A stretch of DNA of 64,000 nucleotides, from contig CAJTPO010000013.1 in the NCBI GenBank assembly GCA_910578115.1, positions 18,197-82,196 on the forward strand, given 5' to 3'. The stretch comes from an uncultured Lachnospiraceae bacterium (lineage in GTDB: Bacteria > Bacillota > Clostridia > Lachnospirales > Lachnospiraceae). The position numbers and the translations under genes are program-made. How positions within the stretch are numbered: position 1 is the stretch's first letter; each line of letters begins with the position of its first letter. The notes below the pieces were generated by a model, which was not told the origin of the DNA, did no database searches, and was given only the letters and a program-made list of their open reading frames with translations. Of this stretch, positions 34,801 to 42,288 are shown in pieces.

Positions 34801-36083
34801 GGAGACAGACGCTGCCGGAGCTGGAGATTCTCTGTGTGGATGCCGGTTCGACGGACGGGACGGCTGCGATCCTGGAGGAATATGCTGCGCTGGATAACAG
34901 GATCCGTTATCTGCAGTCGGAGCGGAAGAGCTACGGTTTCCAGATGAACGCAGGGATAGAGGCGGCAGGCGGGGAGTACATAGGCATTGTGGAGCCGGAT
35001 GATTACGTCGCGGAGGATATGTTTGAGAAACTGTACGATGCCGCTCATGGCAACCGTCTGGATTATGTGAAATCCAATTTCTATAAGTTCGTGGATTACC
35101 GGGGCCGGCGTCATTACCGGAAGTGGGAGCGAAGCTACTGGGGACAGGACGGCGATATTTTCGGACGGGTGATCCTGTTAAAAGAAACGCCCCGGGCGCT
35201 GGTCTACGGTGACCACGGCAATATCTGGTCGGGCATCTACCGGCGGGAATTTGTGCTGGAGCGAAAGATCCGGTTTCATGAGACGCCCGGGGCTTCCTAT
35301 CAGGATACGGGATTTGCCCTGTTGTGTTCGCTGGAAGCGGAGCGGGTGATGTTTGTGGAAGACTGTTTTTACCGCTACAGGCAGGGCGGCACGGGAGCGT
35401 CGGTGCGGTCGCAGGACAAGCACAGCGTGATCATTGCCGAATATGCATGGGTCTGGGAGCAGATGAAAAGCAGAGGGTTTACGGACGAAGTATGCCGCAG
35501 CTTCTATATGGTGATGAAATTCCACTCCTATCTGTGGAATTACAACAGACTGCGGCCGGAAGGCAGGAGACGGTTTCTGGCAGGCCTTGTGCAGGATGAA
35601 CTGCTGGAATTTCGGGAGGAAGTTCTGTCGTTTCGGATTCCTGAAAAAGAAAGGATGCTGCGATTATGGCGGGGAAAGCAGACACAGGAAGATATTTTTA
35701 ACGAGGCGGAAGAGAGAAGAAGAAACGATGCGGAGGCATTCCTGCAGCTGGTGGAAAAGGCGGCACAGATCGTGGTGGTCTGTGCGGGAGCGCGGGGCAG
35801 GGCCCTCTTGAAGCTGTGCGGAAAGCTGGGGACAGGAAATATCCGTGCCGTCTGTGATAATGCTCCTGCTGTTCAGGGGCAGACCGTGGAGGGCATGGAG
35901 GTGATGAGCGTGGAACGAGCAGTCAGGCAGTACCCCAAAGCCTGTTATATGATCGCCAATCAATGTCATGCAGAGGAATTGTCTGCGCAGCTTGCCGGCG
36001 CGGGGATCAGCGCAGAGCAGATTTCTGTCTACGGGGAAGGCATTTACGGGGAAGAGGCGGTCATGAAATTTTTATTTTCGTGA
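31848..36083 (+). CDS. Giant fusion: Rossmann + CDP-glycerol phosphotransferase-like + two GT2 domains + Rossmann
   Basis: A 1,411-residue protein with five parts. Residues ~40-150: shared Rossmann-like domain (VYLYGLGNAAGYFIEKYG). Residues ~210-620: TagB/TagF-like phosphotransferase (LFRGHPSLL, then LISDYSSILFEAAFVGKAALLF). Residues ~637-930: GT2 (ISVIIPFYNTAAYLPRCI, DDGSTDDS, FVDSDDWI). Residues ~962-1280: second GT2 (VSVIIPSLNAAGQIRECL, DAGSTDGT, EPDDYV). Residues ~1300-1405: second shared-domain copy (VVVCAGARGRALL, VCDNAP). Low-complexity inserts rich in K/H/Q, then S/G/D/N/R, break the phosphotransferase part (~165-200, ~245-270, ~410-440) and the linker at ~925-955. The ATG at 31848 follows a T-run directly and has no ribosome site; ATG 31887 or 31893 with an upstream GGGGAG is an alternative. 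It probably adds phospho-glycerol plus two sugars as one unit (inference). Confidence 0.85.
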   Translation: MNFHISDRGDWTFMDMIQEAMAHNKHISDYKFDGEQTWAAFRNRAAGRDVYLYGLGNAAGYFIEKYGDKVKLCGAIDSYIGLQGFCLGDYLPEAVETACERISIYDAGILPSLDPEKTIILITAVNAYEEIAREMASYRLQCFVLLLMEADARICFQDEDARAYDGKQIDRKQIGKHTAKHNAKHTAKCTGEQPDLQEQRNAYTDKCCSLPIAENKIVCMIGRYGGHARYITKELIRQSDIGERNANKAGSGKAGDREGGSRQSSDRKADSNHRVDLDIVWLVEDLRMKVPEGVRPVLIGNWKKYIYEMETAGIWVFDILVPAFIRKREGQIYIQTKHWPSITLKKFFLDDPSTTNTEHARQLVRQNGKIADYFFVGSDFDLQTCKSGFACEGAFVFVGSPRTDALFDKGNGYNIDNENRSINEGSSGSEDNRGNRTNSVNRNKVYARYHIAADIHTLLYAPTFRFDQEKKQKRTVQGLDFTKLSKQLERRFGGQWKILFRGHPSLLHLKNREDREHNVSVIDVSGYEDSQELVAACDMLISDYSSILFEAAFVGKAALLFAPDREAYLEKERTFYIDYDALPFPAAQTNGELAAAIERFDEGAYRKKTALFLEQYGVHEDGHASERAAAFLLSRLERRHRISVIIPFYNTAAYLPRCIESVLNQSCRDLEIILVDDGSTDDSLQICEAYAKKDPRIVLISQENRGNTAARKAGIKACRGEYVMFVDSDDWIGTDLAALLYEQAERHRADLVVSNVLKIRAGGREEERRNLIAPGVYTNPKDAVKKLFFDYEDEDCRYGILPYLFAKLYRRELAVRSMEKIDDRLQYDEDRALVWTCLMQDITAVFVGSRAYYYCQRAEGLVRARDELYLAKINYFYCYMRRLFAQEDGILRKQLERYVAWNVQIAFQWKLGMGEGALPKTQGNGGESRQDDHRKSSDSRKRPVSGSEMNAAGVPDPAGHNVKVSVIIPSLNAAGQIRECLDSVRRQTLPELEILCVDAGSTDGTAAILEEYAALDNRIRYLQSERKSYGFQMNAGIEAAGGEYIGIVEPDDYVAEDMFEKLYDAAHGNRLDYVKSNFYKFVDYRGRRHYRKWERSYWGQDGDIFGRVILLKETPRALVYGDHGNIWSGIYRREFVLERKIRFHETPGASYQDTGFALLCSLEAERVMFVEDCFYRYRQGGTGASVRSQDKHSVIIAEYAWVWEQMKSRGFTDEVCRSFYMVMKFHSYLWNYNRLRPEGRRRFLAGLVQDELLEFREEVLSFRIPEKERMLRLWRGKQTQEDIFNEAEERRRNDAEAFLQLVEKAAQIVVVCAGARGRALLKLCGKLGTGNIRAVCDNAPAVQGQTVEGMEVMSVERAVRQYPKACYMIANQCHAEELSAQLAGAGISAEQISVYGEGIYGEEAVMKFLFS

Positions 36084-36171
36084 GCAGACAGCAGGGTGCG
36101 CGCAGAACGGAAACATTGGGGGATGCGTTCGGCACACGCTGCCCCAAATATTCCGTATGGAGGTAACAGGG

Positions 36172-37272
36172 ATGAACGCAGAACAGGATAAGGTGCAGTG
36201 GATCTACGGGCAGTTATGCGATGAAGAATCCAGATATCTATTTGAAAACAGAAGGAAATATGCCGAGAGCGGTGAGTGGAAATACATTGAAAATATAGTC
36301 AGGAGCATACCGCAGTACGCTGACAATGTTTACTATGGCGGTAAGGAACAGGAGCTGTACCGAAAGCTGAGAGCATACGGGAAGAAGATCATTCTTTTCG
36401 GTTATGGGTACAGGGCCAAAAGGCTGTACCGGGATCTTTGCGCGGAGCATCTGGATATGGCGTATATTGTTGATTCCGATGAGAAGAAGCAGGGCACTTT
36501 TATAGAGAAAACACCGATTGTTTCTCTGCGGTATGTTGTTGAACGGGAAAACACTGACCAGTGCGTGTTTCTGATCACTTCCTCTTATCATGCGGAAGAG
36601 ATACGGGCGGAACTGTCAAAATGCGGCTGCAGATACGTAGAGGACGCAAACCTGTACGGCAAGTGTTTCCGGCAGGATCAGTATTTTGAGCGCAGTGATT
36701 TTTTGACGTTTGCGGAGCAGGAGGTCTTTGTCGATGGGGGATGTTTTGATCTGGAAACGACACGGATCCTGATGGAGAGACTGGAAGAAGAGGGGAAGAA
36801 GTGCCGGAGCGTGTATGCCTTTGAGCCGGACCGGAACAACTATTTGGCCTGTAAAAAGAAGACAGAACATAGTGGCTGGCACAACATAAGGCTGGTCAAT
36901 GCCGGATTGTGGCATGAACCGGCGGCGTTAACCTGGGAGAATGCGGGAACGGCCGGAGCACATCTGGCAGAAGCGGCGGGGGAAGGCGGCGGCCGGTGTC
37001 AGGTGAAAGCGGTTTCTCTGGATTCCGTTGTTGAGAAAAGGGAGCAGGTTACGTTTATCAAGCTGGATGTGGAAGGAGCCGAACTGGAGGCTTTGCAGGG
37101 AGCGAAGCGGATTATCACAGAAAACAGGCCGAAACTCGCGGTCTGCCTTTATCATAAGAAGGAAGACTACTGGCGGATTCCTTATTATGTGAAAAGTATG
37201 GTGCCGGAGTACAGATTATATATCAGGCACTACAGCAATTATTCGGCGGAAACGGTACTGTATGCCGTTTGA
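36172..37272 (+). CDS. FkbM-family methyltransferase with N-terminal shared Rossmann-like domain
   Basis: A 366-residue protein. Residues ~65-165 are the shared domain (IILFGYGYRAKRLYRDL, YIVDSDEKKQG). Residues ~190-366 are an FkbM methyltransferase: FVDGGCFDLETTR is motif I, YAFEPDRNNY follows, and FIKLDVEGAELEALQGA is the family's diagnostic LDVEG-x-E. FkbM enzymes O-methylate sugars and natural products. ATG 36172 is preferred over 36157 because GGAGG sits 8 bases upstream. Its stop codon lies at the edge of the palindromic repeat at 37276-37378, whose flank includes the same TGAAC sequence as the second copy. Confidence 0.9.
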   Translation: MNAEQDKVQWIYGQLCDEESRYLFENRRKYAESGEWKYIENIVRSIPQYADNVYYGGKEQELYRKLRAYGKKIILFGYGYRAKRLYRDLCAEHLDMAYIVDSDEKKQGTFIEKTPIVSLRYVVERENTDQCVFLITSSYHAEEIRAELSKCGCRYVEDANLYGKCFRQDQYFERSDFLTFAEQEVFVDGGCFDLETTRILMERLEEEGKKCRSVYAFEPDRNNYLACKKKTEHSGWHNIRLVNAGLWHEPAALTWENAGTAGAHLAEAAGEGGGRCQVKAVSLDSVVEKREQVTFIKLDVEGAELEALQGAKRIITENRPKLAVCLYHKKEDYWRIPYYVKSMVPEYRLYIRHYSNYSAETVLYAV

Positions 37273-39877
37273 ACATATAGTAAACGACATAACAACTTTC
37301 TGTTTCCGGCTCTTGCAGAAGCCATATACGGTAGCTCCTGCAAGGCCGAAAACGAAATTTCTAATGTCGTTAACTATACATGCCGGATTCAAAAATAGCA
37401 ATACGAATAGCAATATGAATAGCAATATAAATGGAAATATGAATAGCAATATGAATGGAAATACAGATAGAAATACAAACAAAAATACAGATCACAACTT
37501 TAAGGAAAGTAAGGGAAGAACATTGCACAGAGCAGAGGAAGATAAAATAACCCCGCAGGAACTGATCGCAGAACTGCCCAAAGGGCTGGTCAAGTGGTAT
37601 CCGTTTAAGGCGGATCAGTGTGCGCTTTATATCACCGGGAATACGGAACTTGACCGGGCGGTGGAAGAAGCCCTGCGGGAGAGCGGTATGATGGTGGATT
37701 GTGTGGAAGCGGAAAACCTCCCTTTAAAGCGGTATGACCACATCATAATCACCATGGCGATGGAACAGACCGGAAACATAGAAGAGGCTACGAAAATTTT
37801 GCGAAAAGCAAGGCCGCTGTTAAAGGAACATGGCAGGCTGTTTCTGGGGATGAGCAATCGTCTGGGAATCCGGTATTTCTGCGGGGACAAAGATCCCTAT
37901 ACGGGGCGGAGTTTTGACGGCGTGGAGGGGTATGTCAGGGCGGAGGCGTCTGCTTTTGACCGCCGGAAAGGCCGCAGTTACGCGAAAGCGGAGATCAGGC
38001 AGATGCTCCGGGAAGCCGGGTTTGTCCATTACAGGTTCTATTCGGTATTTCCTGTGCTGGAGAGGCCGCAGATCATGTTCGCCGATGATTTTACGCCGGG
38101 GGAGCAGCTGGACATCCGGATTTTCCCACAGTATCATTGTGCGGATACGGTATTTCTGGAGGAAGAACTGCTGTACGGCGCGCTGCTTGAAAACGGGATG
38201 TTCCATCCCATGGCCAACGCATTCTTTATAGAGTGCGCGCTTGACGGCGGGCTTTCCGACATAAATCAGATCACCGTTTCCATGGACAGGGGGCGGGAGA
38301 ATGCCATGTTCACCATGATCCGCAGGGATGGTCGTGTGGTAAAAAAGCCTGTCTACAGGGAAGGGCTGCAGAAGGGGAAGGCACTTAAGGAGAATGCGGC
38401 CGATCTGGAACGCCATGGTGTGCGGATGGTGCCCATGGAACTGGAAAATGACGCATGTGTCATGCCTTTTATAAAGGAACGCTCGGCCCTTTCCTTTCTG
38501 CGGGAGCTGTCCACAAAGGATCAGGAGCGTTTTCTGCAGGAGCTGGACCGGTTCTGGCAGATCATCCTGCATTCCTCGGAGCATACACCCTATGAGGAGA
38601 TCGACTGGGAGAATTATGCTCCGGGCTGGGAGGAAAAGACGCCCGACGATCCTTTGAAAGGCCAGTGGAAGAAGCTGGCTTTTGGAACGGCACAGGAGCG
38701 GGACAGCATCGGTGTGATCTTGAAAAGGGGCTATATCGACCTGATACCGCTGAATGCCTTTTACGACGGGAAGGATTATCTGTTCTATGATCAGGAGATG
38801 TACGTGGAGAATCTGCCGGCGAAGTCGATCCTGCTCAGGACGCTGACCACCCTCTATCTGGGGAACTGGGAGCTGGAGCGCATTCTGCCGGAGGAACGGC
38901 TGCGGGAGCGCTATGGTCTGAACCAATGTCGGCAGTTATTTTCCGGATTTAACAGCCGCTTTTTAAACGAACTGAGAAATGACAGGACTTTGCGGGAATA
39001 CCACAGGGCGGTGCGGAAGAATGCGGGTACGATCCATGCCAACCGCCAGCGCATGAATTATGCGGCACAGGAGTACGACCGGATCTTCCGGGATATCTTT
39101 AAGGGAACGCGGAACCGCAGGCTCTATCTGTTCGGGACGGGACAGTTCGGGCGGGCTTTTCTGTCGCAGTTTGGACGGGACTGTGAGATCTCCGGATTCA
39201 TAGACAATGATCCGGACAAGTGGAATACGCAGATCGGGGGTGTTCCGGTTTATCCGCCGGCAGAGCTTGCGGCGCTGGAAAAGGGGACTTATAAGGTGAT
39301 CATCTGTATCAAAAATCACCGGGCCGTTATGGAGCAGTTAACGGGAATGGGCATCACCAATTTCAGCGTTTATGATGTCAATCTGGCGTATGTGAGGCCG
39401 GAGCCGGAGCCGGGAGACAGGGAGAAGCCCGGGGAGAGCGGGAAGAAAAAGTATCATGTGGGGTATGTGGCAGGGGTGTTTGACCTTTTTCATATAGGGC
39501 ATCTGAATCTGCTCAGGCGCGCCAAAGAGCAGTGTAGTCATTTGATCGTGGGTGTGGTGACGGACGAAGGGGTGATCAGGAACAAGCATAAGGCCTGTAT
39601 CGTCCCTTTTGCGGAGCGGATCGAGATCGTGCGTGCCTGCAGATATGTGGATGAGGCGGTGGAAATACCGCTGGAGCAGTATGATACGGATGAAGCGTAC
39701 AGGAGATATCAGTTTGACGTACAGTTTTCCGGGAGCGACTACGCCGACAGCCCGGCATGGACGGCCAAGCGGGAGTTTCTGCGGCAGAAGGGGGCGGATC
39801 TGGTGTTTTTTCCGTATACGCAGTCTACCAGTTCCACGAAGCGCAGGGAGTTGATCGGCAGGAAAGCGGAGGAGTGA
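37262..39877 (+). CDS. Multi-domain fusion: methyltransferase-like + unknown + Rossmann + cytidylyltransferase
   Basis: Up to 871 residues. The first ~40 codons are encoded by a palindromic repeat and the next ~32 by a 12-bp in-frame tandem repeat (Asn/Ser/Met/Gly-rich), so the true start is doubtful: ATG 37262 and ATG 37364 lack ribosome sites, while TTG 37523 has AAGGGAAG just upstream. The conserved part begins near residue 92. Residues ~95-270 resemble a degraded methyltransferase. Residues ~280-600 are unassigned; LIPLNAFY...YDQE is faintly like an aminoglycoside/choline-kinase catalytic region. Residues ~640-735 are the shared domain (LYLFGTGQFGRAFL, FIDNDPDKW). Residues ~755-865 are a TagD-type cytidylyltransferase (GVFDLFHIGHLNLLRRA, ending STSSTKRR). 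The last two parts are confident. Confidence 0.78.
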   Translation: MPFEHIVNDITTFCFRLLQKPYTVAPARPKTKFLMSLTIHAGFKNSNTNSNMNSNINGNMNSNMNGNTDRNTNKNTDHNFKESKGRTLHRAEEDKITPQELIAELPKGLVKWYPFKADQCALYITGNTELDRAVEEALRESGMMVDCVEAENLPLKRYDHIIITMAMEQTGNIEEATKILRKARPLLKEHGRLFLGMSNRLGIRYFCGDKDPYTGRSFDGVEGYVRAEASAFDRRKGRSYAKAEIRQMLREAGFVHYRFYSVFPVLERPQIMFADDFTPGEQLDIRIFPQYHCADTVFLEEELLYGALLENGMFHPMANAFFIECALDGGLSDINQITVSMDRGRENAMFTMIRRDGRVVKKPVYREGLQKGKALKENAADLERHGVRMVPMELENDACVMPFIKERSALSFLRELSTKDQERFLQELDRFWQIILHSSEHTPYEEIDWENYAPGWEEKTPDDPLKGQWKKLAFGTAQERDSIGVILKRGYIDLIPLNAFYDGKDYLFYDQEMYVENLPAKSILLRTLTTLYLGNWELERILPEERLRERYGLNQCRQLFSGFNSRFLNELRNDRTLREYHRAVRKNAGTIHANRQRMNYAAQEYDRIFRDIFKGTRNRRLYLFGTGQFGRAFLSQFGRDCEISGFIDNDPDKWNTQIGGVPVYPPAELAALEKGTYKVIICIKNHRAVMEQLTGMGITNFSVYDVNLAYVRPEPEPGDREKPGESGKKKYHVGYVAGVFDLFHIGHLNLLRRAKEQCSHLIVGVVTDEGVIRNKHKACIVPFAERIEIVRACRYVDEAVEIPLEQYDTDEAYRRYQFDVQFSGSDYADSPAWTAKREFLRQKGADLVFFPYTQSTSSTKRRELIGRKAEE
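37276..37378. repeat. ~102-bp palindromic repeat, copy 1 (MITE-like)
   Basis: The segment runs from ATAGTAAACGACATAAC to GTCGTTAACTAT, its near-inverted end, with a second internal stem (CTTGCAG with CTGCAAG). It is clearly homologous over its whole length to 61015-61116. It abuts the fkbM-like stop and occupies the 5' end of the next reading frame. Confidence 0.85.
37394..37489 (+). repeat. 12-bp in-frame tandem repeat, eight units
   Basis: Eight degenerate units close to AATAGCAATATG encode N-S-N-M/N-G-N-type tetrapeptides. Twelve bases keep the frame. The array directly follows palindromic repeat copy 1. Confidence 0.85.
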
Positions 39878-39887
39878 GAGGGGAGCG

Positions 39888-41084
39888 ATGCAGGTAAGTT
39901 TATCAACGAAAAGTATACACGGGGTAACGAGGATCGGCGCTGACCCGGAGGGTGTTTTGGGCGAAAGTGTATATGGGATCACGGTGGACGCGGAAACCTT
40001 TTATGGACGGAATGCACTGGAAGGATGCGGTGAAAAAGGGTTTGACGCGGATGCGGTGGCAGCGCAGTTCAGTGCGTTTGTGCAGGACTGCGTCAGGAGC
40101 GGTGTGAGGATTCACGCCATGCGTATGCCGCGTTTGCGGTGGGATACGAAGCGGACGGATTTACGTGAACTGCTGCTGCGGTTCGGGCGGGAGGGGATCG
40201 AAGCCTGCGCCGGGGCGGGCTGTCATTTTGTGGTGATGCAGCCGCTTTTTGCAGGAATTGCCAGAGAGCAGCTGTGGCGGGAGAATCGTCGGTACTATGC
40301 GGCGCTTGGACGGATGGCGCAGCGGGCAGGCGTTAAGATTCTGCTGGAAAACCAGTGCGGTCATGTGAATGGTCATTTTGTCCGCGGTGTCTGTGCGGAT
40401 GCCGCTGTGGCGGCAGCGTGGATTGATGCCCTGAATGCGGAGGCGGGAGCGGAGACCTTTGGTTTCTGCCTTGACACGGGGGCCGGCAATCTGTGCAGGC
40501 AGGATATGGGGGAGATGGCCGTGACGCTGGGAAGCAGGCTTAAGGCCGTGCTGGTGCGGGAATGCGACGGGGTGCGGGAGGCAAGCCGGCTTCCTTTTAC
40601 GGGACGAACGGCGGCCGGGCAGGACGCCGACTGGCCGGGCTTGATCCGGGGGTTACGGAAGAGCGCGTTTGACGGTATCCTGATCCTGGATGCCGGCGAT
40701 ACTTTGAGAGGGTTTTCCCATCTGCTCCGTCCGCAGGTGCAGTCGCTTGTCTGTGCGGTGGCGGAGTATTTCAGATGGCAGATCGGCATGGAATGGTGTC
40801 TCCGGGCGTACCCGTCCAGAGTGCTTTTCGGGGCGGGAAATATGTGCCGGCAGTATCTGGCCCGCTATGGGGAAGCGTTTCCGCCGCTTTTTATCTGCGA
40901 CAATGACCGGGAGCGCTGGGGGACGGAAGTATGCGGTGTGGAAGTGAGACCGCCGGAAGCATTACGGGAACTTCCGGAGGACTGCGTGGTCATGATCTGC
41001 AATACATTTTATGAGGAGACTGCGGAGCAGCTGCGGGAGCTGGGCGTGAGACAGATCGGGGCATTCAGTGACGAATGTTTGTGA
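39888..41084 (+). CDS. TIM-barrel isomerase-like protein (probable pseudoenzyme) with C-terminal shared Rossmann-like domain
   Basis: A 398-residue protein. Residues 1-~295 resemble sugar-phosphate isomerase/epimerase (AP endonuclease 2-like) TIM barrels, and align by eye with the next gene product. Metal-site positions that are intact in the neighbour are altered here: DTGHAN becomes DTGAGN, HIHDND becomes VRECDG, and MENIY becomes LENQC. Loss of the His ligands argues for a non-catalytic or changed function. Residues ~300-395 are the shared domain (VLFGAGNMCRQYL, ICDNDRERWG). GGGGAG precedes the ATG. The pairing of an intact and a degenerate paralogue side by side suggests duplication, perhaps a regulatory or binding partner (inference). 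Confidence 0.8.
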   Translation: MQVSLSTKSIHGVTRIGADPEGVLGESVYGITVDAETFYGRNALEGCGEKGFDADAVAAQFSAFVQDCVRSGVRIHAMRMPRLRWDTKRTDLRELLLRFGREGIEACAGAGCHFVVMQPLFAGIAREQLWRENRRYYAALGRMAQRAGVKILLENQCGHVNGHFVRGVCADAAVAAAWIDALNAEAGAETFGFCLDTGAGNLCRQDMGEMAVTLGSRLKAVLVRECDGVREASRLPFTGRTAAGQDADWPGLIRGLRKSAFDGILILDAGDTLRGFSHLLRPQVQSLVCAVAEYFRWQIGMEWCLRAYPSRVLFGAGNMCRQYLARYGEAFPPLFICDNDRERWGTEVCGVEVRPPEALRELPEDCVVMICNTFYEETAEQLRELGVRQIGAFSDECL

Positions 41085-41089
41085 TGCGC

Positions 41090-41233
41090 CAGTCTGCGTT
41101 CTGGTGGGAGAACCGGCTGCGTCAGTCTGCGTCTGGATGGGAGAAATGGCTGCGTCAGTCTGTGTCTGGTGGGAGGAACGACTGTGCCGGTCTGTGTCTG
41201 GTGGGAGGAACGGCTGTGGCAGTCTGCATCCGG
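41090..41233. repeat. 32/33-bp tandem repeat, four copies plus a partial
   Basis: Units of 33, 33, 32 and 32 bases starting CAGTCTG or CGGTCTG, with a shared CTGGTGGGAG core, lie between the two isomerase-like genes. The change from 33 to 32 bases breaks any shared reading frame, so this is not a coding extension of either gene. Confidence 0.88.
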
Positions 41234-41259
41234 ATAAAACGAAAGGAAGGGCGAGTAAG

Positions 41260-42210
41260 ATGCACAAACTGTCTGTGGGCGTACAGAGCAGGCACATCGT
41301 ATATGACGAAGATCCTGCAGAGGGGTTTCAGATGCTGCTCCAGTCGGGGTTTACCTGCTGTGATTTCAGCCTCAATGCCTATTTGTCCAATGAGGAATTG
41401 TATAAGTATAGAAGAAATGACTTTTTCGACCGGCCGGTTTCCGCGCTGAGCGCTTTTTTCGGACGGCACAGGGAAGCGGCCGGGGCGGCCGGCGTTCGGA
41501 TCAACCAGATGCATATGCCCTACCCCTGTTTCGTGCCGGGTGCACCAAAGGAGATCAACGAGTATCTGGCAAAGGTGGTGGCTCCCAAAAGCATGGAAGT
41601 GTGCGCCTTTTTCGACTGCCCGCACATCGTGGTGCACGGGTTTAAACTTGCCGGCCATGTCAGTTCGGAACAGGAGGAGTGGGAGCGGACGGAGGAATTC
41701 CTGCAGACGCTTGGCCCCCTGGCGAAGGAACGCGGTATTACGGTCTGCATGGAAAATATCTATACAGACAGCGGAAACCGTATCGTGGAAGGACCCTGCT
41801 GTGACGCCGCAAAAGCCGCCGCCCGCATCGACAGGCTGAATGAGGCGGCCGGGGGAGAGGTGTTTGGATTCTGTTTCGACACGGGACATGCCAATCTGGT
41901 CGGACTTGATTTCGAGAATTTTATCACCACACTCGGAAAGCGGATCAAGGTGCTGCACATTCATGATAATGACGGTGTGGCGGATTTACACCAGATACCG
42001 TATACGTTTGCCAGAGGCAGGGAGAATCAGACGTCTACGGACTGGGCCGGGTTTCTGGCGGGATTGATGAAGATCGGATTCGATCAGGTGCTGAGTTTTG
42101 AGACGGCTCCGGTGCTGTCGGCATTTCCGGAGCAGATGAAGCGGCCGGCGCTTGCGTTCATTGCAAAGATCGGCAGCTGTTTTGCGGAGAAAATAGAAAA
42201 AGGCCGGTGA
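41260..42210 (+). CDS. Sugar phosphate isomerase/epimerase (AP2Ec TIM barrel)
   Basis: A 316-residue TIM-barrel enzyme of the xylose-isomerase-like/AP endonuclease 2 superfamily, which interconverts or epimerises small sugars with a divalent metal. Likely metal ligands are present: CMENIY (Glu), CFDTGHAN (Asp and His), VLHIHDND (His and Asp) and a closing SFE strand. ATG 41260 is preferred because GGAAGGG lies ~8 bases upstream; the longer frame from 41068 runs through a tandem repeat and is rejected. It is the last gene of the glycan cluster and converges with the AraC gene. The substrate is unknown; supply of a rare sugar for the cluster is plausible. Confidence 0.9.
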   Translation: MHKLSVGVQSRHIVYDEDPAEGFQMLLQSGFTCCDFSLNAYLSNEELYKYRRNDFFDRPVSALSAFFGRHREAAGAAGVRINQMHMPYPCFVPGAPKEINEYLAKVVAPKSMEVCAFFDCPHIVVHGFKLAGHVSSEQEEWERTEEFLQTLGPLAKERGITVCMENIYTDSGNRIVEGPCCDAAKAAARIDRLNEAAGGEVFGFCFDTGHANLVGLDFENFITTLGKRIKVLHIHDNDGVADLHQIPYTFARGRENQTSTDWAGFLAGLMKIGFDQVLSFETAPVLSAFPEQMKRPALAFIAKIGSCFAEKIEKGR

Positions 42211-42288
42211 CAGGGAGTAAGGAGGCTGAACCAGCCGTTGTGGAGACTATCGGGAAAGGTATGCGTAGAAGTAACGGGAATTGTATTT

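Noticed and set aside
41068..41259. N-terminal extension of the isomerase gene
   Set aside because: It is translated tandem repeat; the internal ATG at 41260 has a good ribosome site and gives the normal family length.
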